From contig JANWWX010000007.1 of the NCBI GenBank assembly GCA_025057195.1, positions 1-14,963 on the forward strand: a stretch of 14,963 bases of DNA, read 5' to 3'. The DNA is from Leptospiraceae bacterium. Lineage in GTDB: Bacteria; Spirochaetota; Leptospiria; Turneriellales; Turneriellaceae. The notes beneath the pieces are model-generated. The model was not told where the DNA came from and did no database searches. It worked only from the letters and a program-made list of their open reading frames with translations. Both the position numbers and the translations under genes were made by a program. Of the stretch, positions 12,976 through 14,963 are shown in pieces (within the stretch, counting starts at the first letter, position 1; each line of letters begins with the position of its first letter).

Positions 12976-14963
12976 TTAGACGACGATGGTTATCCGTGAC
13001 TGGTCGTCGCCGGGCAATGTGATCTCCAAACTAAATTCGCGTGGCTTCGACACAATGAGCGGCACCCGCTCGACCTCGACCACCGAAGTGTCGAGGCCAA
13101 ATGCCTTTTCCTCGCTGGGGGTCATCGCCCGCCAGATTTTGTGTAGTGCAATCACCATTTTTTCGTAGTAGTTTAGCTCATTGTCCTGCGTGATCACACG
13201 GTCAAGCACGACAAAGCGGAAATCGCCGATGATATTTTTTTCATAAAGAGAGGAATAACGGCTGGTGATATCAACAATGCCGCGCTGTACCAATTCTGTC
13301 ACCACTTTGCGGAAATACTGGTTGATCCTTGGCTCGACACGGAAGCCAAGTTTGAAATCCACCCGAATGACGTCGTTGGGCACCAGAATATCCACAATGC
13401 ACGAGCGGGTATAGGGCTCATCGGTCACATCGACATGCACAAACCAATAGATGTCCGCGCGTTTTGGTTGCTTGTAAAGCAGCGAATAAATTATTTTCCA
13501 TTCTATTTCATACTTATTGTTGGCCGAGGTCAGATAGACCAAATTGGTCGCGTATTTACTCACCGTGCTGTCACGGCTGAGGTTGTGTAGCGTATCGTAG
13601 TATTGCTCCAGTGGCACGAATTCGGTGTAGCGATTACGGATTTTGCGTGCCGCATACCACGACCAGATCACTGTGAAAAAGCCGAGCCCCATCACTGCGG
13701 TGACCCAACCCCCGTGGGCGAACTTGCCGAGATTGGCAATCAGAAACGAGAGCTCAATGCTCAAAAAACCCAAAAGCGCAGCCATGCCGACCAGCCTGCT
13801 ATGGCTACGCATGTAAAGAAAGACCGAAAGCAAAAGCGTGGTCATCATCATGTCGAAAGTGATCGCAAGGCCATAGGCGGCTTCCATATTAGCAGCCTTG
13901 CCAAAAAAGAGTGTCACGCCAATACACCCAGCCCAGAGCATACGGTTGGCGCTTGGCACATAGATCTGGCCTTTTAGGATCGATGGGTATTTGATGCGTA
14001 CTTTTGGCCACAAATTGAGCCGGATGGCTTCGGCGATCAGTGTGAACGAACCGCTGATGATTGCCTGCGAGGCGATGATGGTCGCAGCAGTCGCGATGAC
14101 AATACCGATTGGCAAAAACCAGCGCGGCATCAAAGAATAAAAAGGTGTGAGACCAAGCCAGGTTTTGCCGTCGTTGGTTAAGGTTTGACCAAGCATGTCA
14201 TAAAGCAAAGCCCCCTGGCCGAAATAGTTAGAAAGTAAGGCCAATTTGACGAATGCCCAGCTGACCCGGATATTGGCCCTCCCGCAATGGCCTAAGTCGG
14301 TGTAAAGGGCCTCGGCTCCGGTGGTGCAGAGGAATACCGCACCGAGCAGGAAAAATCCTCCTGGATAGTTAGTCAAAAGGTTCCAAGCATACCACGGGTG
14401 GATGGCCTTAAGCACAATCGGGTTGCGCGAAAGGTGCCATATCCCCAGCGTGGCGAGCATCGCAAACCAAATCAGCATCACCGGACCAAATAGTCGGCCG
14501 ACCGCATTGGTGCCGAACTGCTGCATGAAAAAAAGCACGCTGAGGATGATCACCACGATTTTCACGGTTGGGATGCCAGGCATCAGGTAGTCGAGCCCCT
14601 CAATCGCTGACGACACCGAAATGGGGGGCGTGATCATGCCGTCTGCCAGGAGCGCACAGCCACCGATGATCGCAGGGATGATCAGCCATTTGCTGCGCCG
14701 GCGCACCAAGGTATAAAGTGAAAAAATTCCGCCTTCGCCGTTGTTGTCGGCACGCAGGGTAACAACTACATATTTAAAAGTCGTAATTAGCGTCAGCGTC
14801 CAAAAAACGCATGACAGTCCCCCCAAGAGCAGCTCCTCGGTCAGTGTCTTTCCAGCATAGAGCGCTGAGAGCACATAAAGCGGTGAGGTGCCAATATCGC
14901 CGTAGATGATCCCCAGTGAGACGATCAAGCCAGCAAGAGACAGGGGATGGTGCTTGGTGGCTT
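12976..14963 (-). CDS. kup: Kup-family potassium transporter, N-terminus beyond the window
   Basis: Kup proteins take up K+ across the inner membrane, probably with protons. At least 661 residues are visible. The frame continues through a TTG at 14928-14926, which encodes an internal Leu, to the window edge, adding ...KHHPLSLAG before [18 protein letters not shown], the family N-terminal signature. Other landmarks are [80 protein letters not shown] and [14 protein letters not shown]. About 12 membrane segments fill the first 430 residues after the TTG, followed by a soluble C-terminal domain of about 210. Probably only a few residues are missing. The stop lies 1 nt before the liuB ATG. Confidence 0.95.
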   Translation of the reverse strand, partial: ATKHHPLSLAGLIVSLGIIYGDIGTSPLYVLSALYAGKTLTEELLLGGLSCVFWTLTLITTFKYVVVTLRADNNGEGGIFSLYTLVRRRSKWLIIPAIIGGCALLADGMITPPISVSSAIEGLDYLMPGIPTVKIVVIILSVLFFMQQFGTNAVGRLFGPVMLIWFAMLATLGIWHLSRNPIVLKAIHPWYAWNLLTNYPGGFFLLGAVFLCTTGAEALYTDLGHCGRANIRVSWAFVKLALLSNYFGQGALLYDMLGQTLTNDGKTWLGLTPFYSLMPRWFLPIGIVIATAATIIASQAIISGSFTLIAEAIRLNLWPKVRIKYPSILKGQIYVPSANRMLWAGCIGVTLFFGKAANMEAAYGLAITFDMMMTTLLLSVFLYMRSHSRLVGMAALLGFLSIELSFLIANLGKFAHGGWVTAVMGLGFFTVIWSWYAARKIRNRYTEFVPLEQYYDTLHNLSRDSTVSKYATNLVYLTSANNKYEIEWKIIYSLLYKQPKRADIYWFVHVDVTDEPYTRSCIVDILVPNDVIRVDFKLGFRVEPRINQYFRKVVTELVQRGIVDITSRYSSLYEKNIIGDFRFVVLDRVITQDNELNYYEKMVIALHKIWRAMTPSEEKAFGLDTSVVEVERVPLIVSKPREFSLEITLPGDDQSRITIVV

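Noticed and set aside
14926..14928. TTG as the start codon of kup
   Set aside because: The frame stays open to the window edge and the residues upstream of the TTG continue the family N-terminus, so this is an internal Leu codon.
1..14963. CRISPR array, transposon, prophage or toxin-antitoxin genes
   Set aside because: No regularly spaced repeats, transposase or phage motifs, or small paired genes were seen; all long frames belong to housekeeping or metabolic families.

Overview
The window (14,963 bp, roughly half G+C, densely coding) looks like ordinary chromosome of a spirochaete. The clearest taxonomic signal is FliM, whose N-terminus and core match my memory of leptospiral FliM very closely. 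Genes for leucine breakdown, a Kup potassium transporter and a lone, diverged PTS enzyme I also fit a Leptospira-like lineage better than treponemes. This placement is from memory of protein families, not from a search. No CRISPR array, insertion sequence, phage gene, tRNA or rRNA was seen.

Layout. (1) Bases 1-300: the tail of an unrecognised + strand gene, then about 215 bp without a gene that holds several hairpins and ends in a canonical intrinsic terminator just before rimP. (2) Bases 301-4906 (+): rimP-nusA-infB-rbfA, the conserved transcription/translation operon covering 30S maturation, termination control and translation initiation. It stops at rbfA; no truB, rpsO or pnp follows. (3) Bases 5017-8466 (-): a tightly packed run, transcribed as PTS enzyme I, then a signal-less cobalamin-binding-type protein, then prolyl aminopeptidase, converging on rbfA. 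(4) Bases 8467-8552: a divergent promoter region with a perfect 7-bp inverted repeat and a flagellar sigma-28-like -10 element. (5) Bases 8553-10605 (+): an unrecognised exported protein followed after 13 nt by fliM, the flagellar switch protein. (6) Bases 10602-14963 (-): kup (N-terminus cut by the window edge), methylcrotonyl-CoA carboxylase beta subunit and a LiuC-type methylglutaconyl-CoA hydratase, separated by 1 and 6 nt. The last two catalyse consecutive steps of leucine catabolism.

I did not find a clearly new multi-gene system. The best leads are the structured, terminator-ending leader ahead of rimP-nusA, the exported protein paired with fliM behind a possible sigma-28 site, the diverged enzyme I in an odd three-gene cluster, and the kup-liuB-liuC arrangement.
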